Shown here piece by piece: positions 1 to 9,185 of a stretch of DNA of 64,000 bases. The translations under genes and the position numbers were made by a program. This DNA is from Atopobium sp034113385 (GTDB lineage Bacteria; Actinomycetota; Coriobacteriia; Coriobacteriales; Atopobiaceae), in assembly GCF_034113385.1 (NCBI RefSeq), contig NZ_JAXEXL010000002.1:1-64000 (forward strand), in the 5' to 3' direction. Each line of letters starts with the position of its first letter. Within the stretch, counting starts at the first letter, position 1. The notes beneath the pieces are model-generated. The model was not told where the DNA came from. It searched no databases and saw nothing but the letters and a program-made list of their open reading frames with translations.

Positions 1-134
1 TGTATGCGTAGTTCAACATGTATCACCCTTCACATGGTATGCTGCAGGTATGCAATCAAAAGAGGCAAAGGCGGCGTCGTTTGGTGTTGTTGTGTCTCTT
101 CACAGCCCACAACAAACGCACCTGGGGTGTCTCT

Positions 135-2240
135 ATGGAATCGTTTGAACTTGTTCTTGTATTGCTTGCTGGCGTTATTCTTGCTTCTCTTGCAGAACAG
201 CTCATACGTCATGTGTCGTTGCCACTTGTTCAGATTACGGTAGGACTGCTAGCTGCATTACTCATACCTCGTGTAGCCAATGTTCGCATAGATTCAGAGC
301 TCTTTTTAGTACTCTTCATCGCTCCACTGCTTTTTAATGAAGCGCGCGAGTCAAGCAAGCATGAGCTGTGGACTAACCTTCCTTCCATTCTTTCTTTGGC
401 AATTGGTTTGGTGGGCATTACCGTGCTCATTGTGGGTTTTGTACTTACTATGCTGGTACCTTCAATTCCACTTGCTGCAGCGTTTGCCTGTGCGGCAGCT
501 CTTGGTCCTACGGATGCTGCCGCTGTTAGCGCGCTTGGCTCAACAGTCAATCTAACCAAGCGTCAGAAGGTGCTGCTCTTAGGCGAATCACTCATTAATG
601 ATGCGTCGGGAGTTGTATGTTTCCAATTTGCTATTGCAGCTGCTGTAACAGGCACCTTCTCTCTTGTTAACGCTGGCATGAGGTTTGCAGTACTGTTCTT
701 TGGCGGCATTGCGTTTGGTATGGCAGCAGGCTTTGTGGCATTCTTGGGCGTTACCCTGCTGCGCCGTCGTGGATTTGAAAACAACGTAGTGCACGTGCTT
801 TACGAGGTATTTACTCCCTTTCTGGTATTTCTTCTCGCTGAGGAACTCCATGTAAGTGGCATTCTTGCCGTGGTGGCTGCTGGTCTGGTTATGGCTCGGC
901 ATACACCGCGTCTTACTACTACGGCGCAGGCTAAACATAACTTGCTTTCCAATGGTTTTTGGGAAATTATCGTGTATGTAATTAACGGCGTTATTTTTGT
1001 GCTGTTGGGTATGCAACTTCCACAGGCTTTGTCGCCTACGCTTACCGGTGGCTCTGGTCTTTTGCATTTTATGGGCATTACCTTGGCAGTTACGCTACTA
1101 GTAATGCTTGCGCGCTTTGTGTGGGTGTTAGCAATGGAGCTCATACATCGCAACCCAGAAACAGGTTTGCGTGGAATTGCTCACATGGCACCAACCATCA
1201 AAGAAGCTTTGGTAACTACTATTGCTGGGCCAAAAGGTGCAGTAACCTTGTCTATTATCTTTACTATTCCACTTACTGTAGAAGACGGCAGTGCGTTTCC
1301 TGAGCGTGGATTTATCATCCTTGTTACAGCTGGAGTTATTCTTTGCACGCTTATTAGTGCGGATGTACTGTTGACGCGTTTATCGCCATCCCAAGAAACA
1401 GGAGTAAGTGAAGAAGTCATTAGGCGCTTTGAGGTCATGGTGCTAAAAAATACCATTGCAGAGTTAGAGTCAAAAATTGCTCAAGGCACTCATCCAGAGT
1501 ATGAGCCTGCAACTCGTGCGGTGTTGGGTGGGTATCGCGCGCGTTTGATTAAAACGCAGTTGGAGATAGCGGAATATAGCGATGCCATGACTATGCTCAT
1601 TCGGAACACGCTTATGGTGCAGCGGCAACGTTCTGATGAGCTGGAAAAAGAAATACTTTCGCATGTGTCGGGTAAAGCAGCAGCGCCCTATTATGCGCTG
1701 CTAAAAAATATTCGTGGATCAGTGGGTTATTACAACAAGGGGACTCATGTGGGCTTACGAGGCGGCGGTCTTTCCATGAGACTGCGCATGCTCTATGCAG
1801 CTTTGAATCCACATAAAGTGTCTGACGAGAAGCTCGAGCTCATGTACTATCAAACTTGTCTGTTTGCTCTTGAGCTTGAGCGTGTAGCTATTGCCTACCT
1901 TGAGGGTGTTATGGCGCATGGCAGCGAAGATGTTGTTAAAGCAGCTCGCATATTAATTGACGAGCATCGCAGTATTGAGGAAACGTTACAAAAGCGTGTT
2001 GGATATACTGGTGAACAGCCAGGTGCTGATGCAGGGAAGCTGTTTGACGCCAAGCAATGTGTACTGAGCGAACAGTATCGACTTTCTCATGAGTACCTTG
2101 CCATGATTACTGCGGGGGCATTGTCTGTAGAGTTAGAAAAGATTGGAGAGCTGCAAGCTGCTGGTAGTATCGGTGAAGATGTAGCTCAGGTACTGCGTCA
2201 AAATGTATACGTGCTTCAAATGAATGCAGGGTTTGAGTAA
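135..2240 (+). CDS. CPA1-family Na+/H+ antiporter (NhaP/YjcE type)
   Basis: Membrane cation/proton antiporter, expected to exchange Na+ (or K+) for H+ and support pH and sodium homeostasis. The first ~405 of 701 residues are a series of hydrophobic helices with two family motifs: GPTDAAAV near residue 123 and GESLINDASG near residue 150, whose Asp residues belong to the ion-binding region in CPA1 proteins. The last ~290 residues are polar and helical, a soluble C-terminal regulatory tail seen in long NhaP homologues. An in-frame ATG exists at 18, but it would add 39 residues rich in Arg, Gln and Lys before the first membrane helix (MESFELVLVLL), so the start at 135 is preferred. The RBS is weak (GGGGTG). 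No partner gene is adjacent. Substrate ion is inferred. Confidence 0.9.
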   Translation: MESFELVLVLLAGVILASLAEQLIRHVSLPLVQITVGLLAALLIPRVANVRIDSELFLVLFIAPLLFNEARESSKHELWTNLPSILSLAIGLVGITVLIVGFVLTMLVPSIPLAAAFACAAALGPTDAAAVSALGSTVNLTKRQKVLLLGESLINDASGVVCFQFAIAAAVTGTFSLVNAGMRFAVLFFGGIAFGMAAGFVAFLGVTLLRRRGFENNVVHVLYEVFTPFLVFLLAEELHVSGILAVVAAGLVMARHTPRLTTTAQAKHNLLSNGFWEIIVYVINGVIFVLLGMQLPQALSPTLTGGSGLLHFMGITLAVTLLVMLARFVWVLAMELIHRNPETGLRGIAHMAPTIKEALVTTIAGPKGAVTLSIIFTIPLTVEDGSAFPERGFIILVTAGVILCTLISADVLLTRLSPSQETGVSEEVIRRFEVMVLKNTIAELESKIAQGTHPEYEPATRAVLGGYRARLIKTQLEIAEYSDAMTMLIRNTLMVQRQRSDELEKEILSHVSGKAAAPYYALLKNIRGSVGYYNKGTHVGLRGGGLSMRLRMLYAALNPHKVSDEKLELMYYQTCLFALELERVAIAYLEGVMAHGSEDVVKAARILIDEHRSIEETLQKRVGYTGEQPGADAGKLFDAKQCVLSEQYRLSHEYLAMITAGALSVELEKIGELQAAGSIGEDVAQVLRQNVYVLQMNAGFE

Positions 2241-2402
2241 GCCAGAGGTAAGGGAATAATCAGTTGCGAGAAAAGCACTCAAGAAGTGTCCGTTTTCAGA
2301 TATATATTGGTACGCTATCTAGTATTGTTACAGTGATATATAAAGCAGGGTATAAAGCAAGGGGCAAAGAAGGCAAAGAACCGCCACAAATCTTGGAGTG
2401 AT

Positions 2403-2798
2403 ATGGCCAGCCGTTTAGTATTGCTTGGAATTATCATAGGTATGTGGGTTATATTTGCTCTCATCCTTTGGGGGCTCTGGGCGTTTTCTCAAAAGCTCAA
2501 CGCAAATGGGCAAAAAATAATAGATGAACCAGTAAATGATGCGACTCGTACAGAGCCTCTTACGAGAGGGGAACTTGCGGTATACGTAATCTGTATTGGC
2601 ATATTTGGTTATATTGCTTTTGATTCTATCCACAATGGTGGCTCACCAATTATGGCAAAGATGATAGCGCTTCCTCCCATATTAGCTCTCTTTAATGCGC
2701 GCAAAAGAACGGGACGAAGTCTCTTCTTTTTGATTGCTATGTTTACGTGTGCACTGGGAATGCTTCTAACAATACCGCTTTTGGAAGATATATTGTGA
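2403..2798 (+). CDS. hypothetical small membrane protein
   Basis: A 131-residue protein I do not recognise. It has about four hydrophobic stretches: an N-terminal helix (residues ~4-28), one around residues 58-70, one around 83-97 and a C-terminal pair region near 105-128. A polar loop at ~30-52 (NANGQKIIDEPVND) separates the first two. GGAG at 2395-2398 sits four bases before the ATG. It lies alone between the antiporter and the YhgE gene, with no sign of an operon with either. Codon use looks like its neighbours. No function can be assigned. Confidence 0.7.
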   Translation: MASRLVLLGIIIGMWVIFALILWGLWAFSQKLNANGQKIIDEPVNDATRTEPLTRGELAVYVICIGIFGYIAFDSIHNGGSPIMAKMIALPPILALFNARKRTGRSLFFLIAMFTCALGMLLTIPLLEDIL

Positions 2799-2906
2799 GG
2801 TCACGCTTGTAGTGCGAAAAACTTTTCCTGGGATTTCATACAGGTTCAATCATGTAGCTCCAATTTGGAGATGTTGAGGACTCAATAAAAAAGAAAGAAG
2901 TTTTTC

Positions 2907-2934
2907 TCGACAAGACGGAAAGCATTTCTATACT
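2907..2934 (+). promoter_or_regulatory. sigma-70-like promoter of the YhgE-tetR operon
   Basis: A -35-like TCGACA (2907-2912) and a -10 TATACT (2929-2934) are separated by 16 bp. The expected transcription start falls inside the palindrome at 2938-2957, so a repressor bound there would block initiation. Inferred from sequence only. Confidence 0.6.
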
Positions 2935-2937
2935 GTA

Positions 2938-2957
2938 GTGAATGAATATTCATTCAC
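2938..2957. promoter_or_regulatory. perfect 20-bp palindromic operator (TetR type)
   Basis: GTGAATGAATATTCATTCAC is a perfect palindrome directly downstream of the promoter at 2907-2934. Its core GAATGAATATTCATTC has the form of many TetR-family operators. A half copy, GAATGAATAT, recurs at 3050-3059 between this site and the YhgE start. The TetR gene at 5676 is last in the same transcription unit, which suggests autoregulation. Confidence 0.75.
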
Positions 2958-3091
2958 ACTGGGCATTGGGCAACAAACAGGAGTCAACAAACATTGGCTA
3001 GTAAGTACAAGACATCAGGTAGCACGTGCTCAGCACTGAAGTCCAAAGCGAATGAATATGCAAATAGGTAGCCTAAAACGCAGGAGGAGAT

Positions 3092-5653
3092 GTGAGTTTT
3101 AACAAACTAAAAGGCAAGCACATGCTGGTGATTTCACTCATAGCAGTGCTTTTTATTCCATTTATATACTCGGCGTTGTTTGCGCTTTCCGTTTGGGATC
3201 CCTATGGTCGTGTAGAGCGCCTGCCCGTTGCTTTTGTAACGGAAGACGCTGGTGCAATGCAAGGGGATAAGCAGGTAAATATTGGTTCTGAGCTTGCTGC
3301 TAAGCTCAAGCAAAGCAAGAGCTTTAAGTGGGAATTTGTGAGCGCAAAGGAAGCGCAAGATGGTGTTAAAAATGAGAAGTACTACATGGCGCTGTTTATC
3401 CCTAAAGATTTCTCTGCGCGTTCCATAGGGCTTCTCGATAGTCAAAAGAAGCTGGACATTAGGTATCTAACCAATCAGAGCAGGGACTATGTGGCGGATT
3501 TGATTACCTCTACTGGTGCAAAGACCATTGCATCTCGTTTAAATACTGAGATTACGCAAAAGTATCTAGAGGTTATTTTTGAAAAGCTTACTGGCTTTAA
3601 AGATAAACTTGGCACCGCAGTAGACGGTTCGGGCAAGTTGCTTGAGGGCAGCCAAGCCATGGGAGCCGGTTTGGAAAAGCTCAGTGGCGGCTTGGATAAA
3701 TTAGCGGCTGGCGAGAAAACCATGCGTAATAAAGTTGGTTTTGCCTATGGTCAGTTTGGGCAGCTTACTGGTGGACTTGGTACGCTCAATGCAAAGTTGG
3801 GCGAGTTTAACGCTGGACAATCCCAGCTTAATGCTGGTATTGCTACGGCAAAAAATGGTGCTGAGCAACTTGCAGCAAACGGTGCAAAACTGTCTGAGGG
3901 CTTGGGTAAGTTGTCGGGCGGATTGAGTCTAACGGATGCGGCACTGCAAGAGGCAACTCGCAAGGCAAACAATCCTCAAAATGATGCCAAGCTTACCGCG
4001 CTTAAAGGTGGAAGTGCCCGTGTGTCTGATTCATTGGGGCAGCTGGCAGATGGCTCTGCAAAAATTGCGAGTGCTCTTGGTCAAATGAACGCTGGAGTTC
4101 CCTCTGCCGCAGAACTACAAGAAGCTAAAAAGGCGGCTCAAGGAAGTAGTGTTTCACTTTCATTTTCTGAGCAAATGAAAATTGTGCGCGAGATCAAGGC
4201 GGAATCTAGAAGCCTTAACAGTAACTATGCAAGTAAGTTGGCTTCCACAAAGGCTTTTGCCAAGCTTGATAAAGCTGAGCAGCAGGAAATCCTTAATGCC
4301 ATTTATGAAGTACAAGAGGAAAATCTGACTACAACCTTAGGCACGGCTCAGCGCTTGATTAGCAAGAAGATTAAAGAGAAGGCAGAGGCTGCTAAAGAGA
4401 GAGTCAACAAGCTCATAGATGGCATGTCTAAGATTCGTGCTGGGCTTGATGGTGGTCTGTATGAGGGTGCCAACAAACTTCATGCTGGACTTACTGAACT
4501 TAATAGTAAGTATACGCAGCTCGATGGTGGTATTAATCAGCTCATTGGTGCAACACGTGACTCACGTGCCTCAATTAATAAGCTGGCAGATAGTATTGCT
4601 CAACTAAACAATGGCGGACAAACGCTCACCAATGGTTTTTCTCGTTATTACGATGGCGTAACTAAACTCGATGCTGGTTTGGGCAAGTTAGCAGCGGGCA
4701 GCAATAAGCTTACAGCTGGTGGAACGTTGCTTCAGGGTGGTGTGGTAAAGCTTGATGCTGGCGCTCATCGCTTCCAGTCAGAGTTTTTTGGCAAACTTAT
4801 TGCAGGTATTGGTACCATGCAGGATGGTACCGTTAAGCTGCACGACGGTTCTCTGAAGTTGCTAGACGGCAATGGTAAGGTGGTTGATGGCCTGACGCGA
4901 CTGCATACAGGTCTTGCCAATGGTAAACAGCAACTGGAGCAGTCTCAGGTTTCTCCTGCAGCAGCTGAGCTATTGAGTAACCCCATTGAGCTTACCAAAG
5001 ATACCAGTAAGGCAGATGTGTTTGGCGTAAGCTCTCTTACCTACCAAGTGCCATTAGGATTGTATCTGGCTGCTTTAGCGCTTATGTTGGTATATCCGCT
5101 GGTGGGGACTGGCCTGAGTGCAAGCTTTGGTGCGAGTGCGCTTAGTGGTGCAGATGCTCAGGAAGCTGCTCTTACCGTACCTACGGCAATTGACGTATTT
5201 AAGCGTAAGTTTGGACTTCTTGCCATGCATGCCGTGCTTACCGCACTTATTACAGGTGTTGCGCTCCAAGCTTTCTTACATATTCCTGTAGCACAACTCT
5301 TGCCGCTGTACACGCTGCTTGTGCTTACGGCATTGGCGTATGTCATGTTTATTGCTTGCTGCACATTGGTGCTGGGTAACGTGGGTAAGTTTGTTGTGCT
5401 TCTCTTCTTTATTGTGCAGCTATCGGTATCTGGTGGAACCTTCCCCATAGAAACCACTAATGGCATATACGAGTTCTTGAATAAGCTTATGCCGCTTACC
5501 TATATCATGAAGGGGCTCAATTACTGCCTGTTTGGCAGTACGTTGAGCGCGCACCTAACGAGCGCACTTATCTACACAAGCTGCATGTTTGTAACGTTTA
5601 GTGGCTTGCTGTATCTTGGGTATAAGCTTGCAGAGAAGCGCGAAGAGCTGTAA
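3092..5653 (+). CDS. YhgE/Pip-type ABC-2-like membrane protein
   Basis: An 853-residue envelope protein of the YhgE/Pip family, relatives of phage infection protein and ABC-2 type permeases. One N-terminal membrane helix (~residues 10-32) is followed by a long extracellular part. This contains many short Gly-x-x-Lys-Leu-x-x-Gly-like heptad repeats (~residues 180-310 and 450-620), predicted to form coiled or stalk-like structure. About six membrane helices close the protein (~residues 655-845). The start is GTG at 3092 with AGGAGG four bases upstream; an ATG at 3090 runs straight into a stop. It is followed 22 bases later by a TetR regulator, and the operon is preceded by a TetR-type operator. 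Family members are linked to export or envelope functions (some with type VII secretion); the substrate here is unknown. Confidence 0.88.
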   Translation: MSFNKLKGKHMLVISLIAVLFIPFIYSALFALSVWDPYGRVERLPVAFVTEDAGAMQGDKQVNIGSELAAKLKQSKSFKWEFVSAKEAQDGVKNEKYYMALFIPKDFSARSIGLLDSQKKLDIRYLTNQSRDYVADLITSTGAKTIASRLNTEITQKYLEVIFEKLTGFKDKLGTAVDGSGKLLEGSQAMGAGLEKLSGGLDKLAAGEKTMRNKVGFAYGQFGQLTGGLGTLNAKLGEFNAGQSQLNAGIATAKNGAEQLAANGAKLSEGLGKLSGGLSLTDAALQEATRKANNPQNDAKLTALKGGSARVSDSLGQLADGSAKIASALGQMNAGVPSAAELQEAKKAAQGSSVSLSFSEQMKIVREIKAESRSLNSNYASKLASTKAFAKLDKAEQQEILNAIYEVQEENLTTTLGTAQRLISKKIKEKAEAAKERVNKLIDGMSKIRAGLDGGLYEGANKLHAGLTELNSKYTQLDGGINQLIGATRDSRASINKLADSIAQLNNGGQTLTNGFSRYYDGVTKLDAGLGKLAAGSNKLTAGGTLLQGGVVKLDAGAHRFQSEFFGKLIAGIGTMQDGTVKLHDGSLKLLDGNGKVVDGLTRLHTGLANGKQQLEQSQVSPAAAELLSNPIELTKDTSKADVFGVSSLTYQVPLGLYLAALALMLVYPLVGTGLSASFGASALSGADAQEAALTVPTAIDVFKRKFGLLAMHAVLTALITGVALQAFLHIPVAQLLPLYTLLVLTALAYVMFIACCTLVLGNVGKFVVLLFFIVQLSVSGGTFPIETTNGIYEFLNKLMPLTYIMKGLNYCLFGSTLSAHLTSALIYTSCMFVTFSGLLYLGYKLAEKREEL

Positions 5654-5675
5654 CCCCCCAACAGAAGTGATACGC

Positions 5676-6239
5676 ATGAAGGATATCGAGCAAAAAATTA
5701 TCCAAGCAACGCTTGATCTGTTTGTAACACGCCAGTATGACGGCATGACTATCCCCATGATTGCCAAGGCTGCTCATATTGGCGTGGGCACGGTATACAA
5801 CTACTTTGAGAACAAGGAGTCTTTAGTTAACGCGATTTATCGCACTGTATTTGCTGATGCCATTGCATATATTAGGCGTGAGGATGATCAGGCGGACTTA
5901 AGCTTTAAAGAGCGTTTTGACCTGTATTACAAGCGGCTTTTTGAGTTTAGTGTTACCAAGAAGAATATGATTCTATTCCTTAAGTACAACAGTAGCGCGT
6001 ATTATATTTCGCCTGAAAGTAAGGATTCTCGCCAAGGTTTGGTTAACTTCCTTGTTGCGTTTTTGGCAGAAGGGAAGGCGGCTGGTTTCATCAAGGATGT
6101 TCCCCAAGCATTGTATATGCCTATCATTTATGCGCCCATAGAAATGCTGGTAACGAATGCCGCAAAAAACGAGGTCAAAGACATGTCAAAGTATGCGGAT
6201 ACCATGCTGGAATTTACTTGGAACGCCCTTAAGGCCTAA
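5676..6239 (+). CDS. TetR/AcrR family transcriptional regulator
   Basis: A 187-residue one-component repressor. The N-terminal helix-turn-helix has the typical order: IIQATLDLF, then the recognition region MTIPMIAKAAHIGVGTVYNYF (residues ~24-44), then FENKESLVNAIY. The rest is a helical ligand-binding domain of undefined specificity. The ATG at 5676 removes 25 unrelated residues of the longer open frame, which overlaps the YhgE stop region. It is in the same orientation as the YhgE-type gene, 22 bases downstream, so it probably represses that operon through the palindrome at 2938-2957. The effector is unknown. Confidence 0.9.
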   Translation: MKDIEQKIIQATLDLFVTRQYDGMTIPMIAKAAHIGVGTVYNYFENKESLVNAIYRTVFADAIAYIRREDDQADLSFKERFDLYYKRLFEFSVTKKNMILFLKYNSSAYYISPESKDSRQGLVNFLVAFLAEGKAAGFIKDVPQALYMPIIYAPIEMLVTNAAKNEVKDMSKYADTMLEFTWNALKA

Positions 6240-6463
6240 CCAATAGTACAGCGCGCTGCTATGACGAGGCATACTGCAGCAAGGACCTTGTGCTAGCAAA
6301 AGTCTATAACAACAGATACACCTTATACTCGACACTCACCTTTTGGTGGGTATCGTTTTATAAGGCTTGGTCCTTGTATGCTTGTCATGCTATAAACAGA
6401 ACTGAGATAATAAAGATGCAATATTACACCGTAGTACCATCCGCTTATGAAAGAGGGACTAGT

Positions 6464-6922
6464 ATGTGTGAAGAGACTCCTCTGTCTACTAAAGAGCCTA
6501 CCGAGAAGCCATTTGAGCAAACAATATCAACCGACTCTTTAGAGCCTGCCATACCTCATATTGTAGTTGAGCCTCTATCAGAAGAGGAAGTGGACTTTGA
6601 TACCTTTAGCAAGTCCGATTTTCGTGTTGTTAAGGTTAAAGCATGTTCGGCAGTTCCTAAATCTAAGAAGTTGCTCAAGTTTGTATTGGATGATGGCTCG
6701 GGTACAGATCGCATCATTCTCTCTGGTATTCACGCTAATTATGAGCCTGAAGAGCTGGTAGGGAAGACCCTTATTGCCATTGTTAACCTGCCACCACGCC
6801 GTATGATGGGTATTGATTCCTGTGGCATGATTATTTCTGCCATTTACGAAGTTGATGGTGAGGAAGGCCTTAACGTACTTATGGTGGATGATACTATTCC
6901 TGCAGGAGCAAAGCTGTATTAG
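6464..6922 (+). CDS. stand-alone tRNA-binding domain protein (CsaA/MetRS C-terminal type)
   Basis: A 152-residue protein. The C-terminal ~107 residues form an EMAP/tRNA-binding OB-fold like that of methionyl-tRNA synthetase beta domains and CsaA, with KSDFRVVKVKACSAVPKSKK, the LSGI strand and the diagnostic NLPPRRMMGIDSCGMIISA segment. The first ~45 residues are acidic and Pro/Glu/Thr-rich and are not part of the fold. The ATG at 6464 has AGAGGGA six bases upstream. The open frame extends back to 6290, but that part encodes Tyr/Trp/Cys-rich sequence unlike a protein start. Known relatives bind tRNA or act as chaperones; its role here is unproven. It stands alone and is followed by a strong hairpin. 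Confidence 0.82.
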   Translation: MCEETPLSTKEPTEKPFEQTISTDSLEPAIPHIVVEPLSEEEVDFDTFSKSDFRVVKVKACSAVPKSKKLLKFVLDDGSGTDRIILSGIHANYEPEELVGKTLIAIVNLPPRRMMGIDSCGMIISAIYEVDGEEGLNVLMVDDTIPAGAKLY

Positions 6923-7012
6923 GTTTGCATGTGGTGTATGAGTAAACGGTAGAACAGGCATTATAGAGCATATATTGTAGGTTACAGTTACATCACAACA
7001 TATAACAAAGCA

Positions 7013-7041
7013 AAGGCCAGTAGACTTAATCTACTGGCCTT
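7013..7041. terminator. bidirectional hairpin terminator
   Basis: A perfect 12-bp stem, AAGGCCAGTAGA paired with TCTACTGGCCTT, with a 5-base loop. It lies between the convergent tRNA-binding-domain gene (+) and the surface-protein gene (-). The A/T pairs at the stem ends fit termination in both directions, though neither side carries a long T run. Confidence 0.75.
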
Positions 7042-7104
7042 ATTGGTACGCCTAGGTAAAACCTCTGTGAGCTTAAGCGCATAATGTGCAAGCTTAGTTA
7101 CAGC

Positions 7105-9045
7105 CTACTTTGTGAGGTTGTTCCTGTAATGACGTGCTCCCATAGATCCTGCAAGAGAGAGAGCAAGCAATGCAACATACAATCCTGTGTTGGTGGCATC
7201 ACCTGTTGCAGGAATAGCTGTTTTTGCAGGTGCAACTGTTGTCTTTGAAGGAGGGGTGGGCTTTTTGGTGTCAGGAGTTGGGTTGTTAGGTGTATTGGGC
7301 TGAGGAGCTGTCTTTGCCAATACGGTAACCTTTGCCGTCTTGGTTGCGCTTGCGCCCTTTGTATCGGTCACCTTAAACGTAATCGTATACTCGCCTACAA
7401 CGTCCTTATTAAATCCGCCATCATCGATAATTTGAACGGCATTCTTTAGATCCCCATCCTCTGCATCTGTAGCAGATACAACGAGGTTCTTTACATCAAA
7501 CTCCTCACCCTGTGTGATGGTTTTATCAGTCACTGTCAGCTGAGGTGCTTTATTCATAACTGGAGCCTTTGCTGTGTAAATGGCATACACAGTAAGTGGC
7601 TTAGTAACAATGGTATTCTCGGTAAAGGGATCACCTGTTCCATCTGGCTTAGTGTTCCACTCTTTAAACTCATGGGTAAGACCAGAGGCGGTAAACGAAC
7701 TTGGTGTGTCCGCGATAGTGTCTCCCGTTACTGTGCTTGTGGGCTTTGTTCCAGAATTGAGTGAATCATCTTTTAAAGAACCCTTGTAAGCAACCTGAGC
7801 GATACCAAGATTTTGCTCACCTGTGTCTCCAAGACGAGCGCTATTTTTATCAAATTTTACGGGAACAGCACTGAAGGAAAGAGAAACAGGCAGCTTTGCC
7901 TCGATAGCTGGAATGCTCTGTGACAGGTCAATGATGGAGTACTTCGGCAGCTTAACATAGCCATCTATGCGCCCCGTGATAGTTACCTTTTGAGAATTGT
8001 TAAGTAACTTTAAAGCCTTGTCTTTGGAAATGGTCAACTGGGAGTTGGCGACAAGACGCATAGTTTCATTTTCAACATCACGTGCAGTTGCACTTAAGAT
8101 TTGTTTTCCACCATAGTAACCATTGGTTCTAAGGATTGTCCTTACGGTGATGTTTCTAGACTTATTGGGATTCTTAACGGTAAACGTTGTTGAAGGGTCT
8201 GTTTTACTTACCAACTCGGTAATATTCCACTTCTCAGCACCGTTTACCTCTGCAATATCAAACTTATCCCTTGAGATGGTATCCAGTGCCATATAGGGCT
8301 GGAAGTAATAACCACTAAAGGTAAGGCTAAGCTCTTCAGGGACGTCAACTTCTTCTGGGATGGTGATGTTTAAATCAACATGCGTGTACTTAGCTTTCTT
8401 TGCCGCGCTGCCTTGATCAGACTGAGTATTGGTCATGATAGACGCGCCGTTACCAGTGTATAGCCAATGAGCCAAAATCTTGTTCATGTCAAAACTGGAC
8501 TCGAGGGAAAGATTGTATGCGCTCTTAGACTCATCAAAGTACAGGTTAATGTCATGGTCGCTGGGGTCGGTATCAAGGTTGGTATTGATTGTTGAGTTTG
8601 GCACTGTGTCTTGATCTGTTTTGTTTAAATTAATGTAACTGACATTTTTATTGAGGTAGCTTGGTACAGAAATCCTACTTATGAAAACAGGATAAAGTTC
8701 TGTTACGCCATCCTGAATGAGTACTGGGACTCTTTCATGGCCATAGTACAGCTTGGCGCCATCAGTACTTTCATAGTTGGCTGAAGGACTCCAGCCTATG
8801 AAGTACTTTTTGTCAAATGCGCCACCGCTTTCCCAGCCAATGCCTCTGTTGTTTGAGTCAGAGATGGCATCATCTGAGTTGGTAAAGGTTATCGGTACAT
8901 CACCAGATGCTGTTTTAAACGTTACGTTATAGGGCAGGCTGGTAGGTGCTGTTTGATTTGCTGCATGGGCAACTATGGGTAAGGCAGCCAAAAGGAGTGC
9001 CGTACACATGGTTACGCGCAACAAATACTTTGATAGTTGCTTCAT
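7105..9045 (-). CDS. cell-wall-anchored surface protein with IPATG sorting signal
   Basis: A 646-residue secreted protein. Residues 1-29 are a signal peptide ending AHA-AN. Around residue 500 there is a Listeria-Bacteroides (InlB B-like) repeat unit, HEFKEWNTKPDGTGDPFTEN. Next comes a DUF5011-like Ig domain (TVTDKTITQGEEFDVKNLV...), then a Pro/Thr-rich wall-spanning stretch. The C-terminus has IPATG (residues 611-615), a hydrophobic helix and a basic tail (RHYRNNLTK): a sortase signal with Ile replacing the usual Leu of LPxTG. Residues ~30-420 match nothing I recognise. The ATG at 9045 has AAAGGAA upstream; a longer frame to 9177 adds 44 implausible residues. No sortase gene is in the window. 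Likely role: adhesion or surface display (inference). Confidence 0.85.
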   Translation of the reverse strand: MKQLSKYLLRVTMCTALLLAALPIVAHAANQTAPTSLPYNVTFKTASGDVPITFTNSDDAISDSNNRGIGWESGGAFDKKYFIGWSPSANYESTDGAKLYYGHERVPVLIQDGVTELYPVFISRISVPSYLNKNVSYINLNKTDQDTVPNSTINTNLDTDPSDHDINLYFDESKSAYNLSLESSFDMNKILAHWLYTGNGASIMTNTQSDQGSAAKKAKYTHVDLNITIPEEVDVPEELSLTFSGYYFQPYMALDTISRDKFDIAEVNGAEKWNITELVSKTDPSTTFTVKNPNKSRNITVRTILRTNGYYGGKQILSATARDVENETMRLVANSQLTISKDKALKLLNNSQKVTITGRIDGYVKLPKYSIIDLSQSIPAIEAKLPVSLSFSAVPVKFDKNSARLGDTGEQNLGIAQVAYKGSLKDDSLNSGTKPTSTVTGDTIADTPSSFTASGLTHEFKEWNTKPDGTGDPFTENTIVTKPLTVYAIYTAKAPVMNKAPQLTVTDKTITQGEEFDVKNLVVSATDAEDGDLKNAVQIIDDGGFNKDVVGEYTITFKVTDTKGASATKTAKVTVLAKTAPQPNTPNNPTPDTKKPTPPSKTTVAPAKTAIPATGDATNTGLYVALLALSLAGSMGARHYRNNLTK

Positions 9046-9185
9046 TGCTCGTTCCTTTGCGAGTAGAGAGCTATCAGTACTACATACTAAAATACAGTGT
9101 TTCTTAGTATACGGGTACACGTAACGGATGTATACCTTAAAAATAACAGTACTACAGCCTGAAAAAACAAAACTCAATTTTTCTC

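Larger units (their letters stand above)
2799..3091. other. intergenic regulatory region before the YhgE gene
   Basis: This 293-base gap holds a promoter, a perfect palindrome and an operator half-site, then AGGAGG at 3082-3087. I see no coding potential and no clear terminator for the small membrane protein upstream. Confidence 0.6.

Noticed and set aside
3630..4960. Dense short repeats in the YhgE gene as possible tandem DNA repeats
   Set aside because: They repeat at the protein level (Gly-x-x-x-Leu-x-x-Gly) with variable codons, typical of the YhgE stalk.
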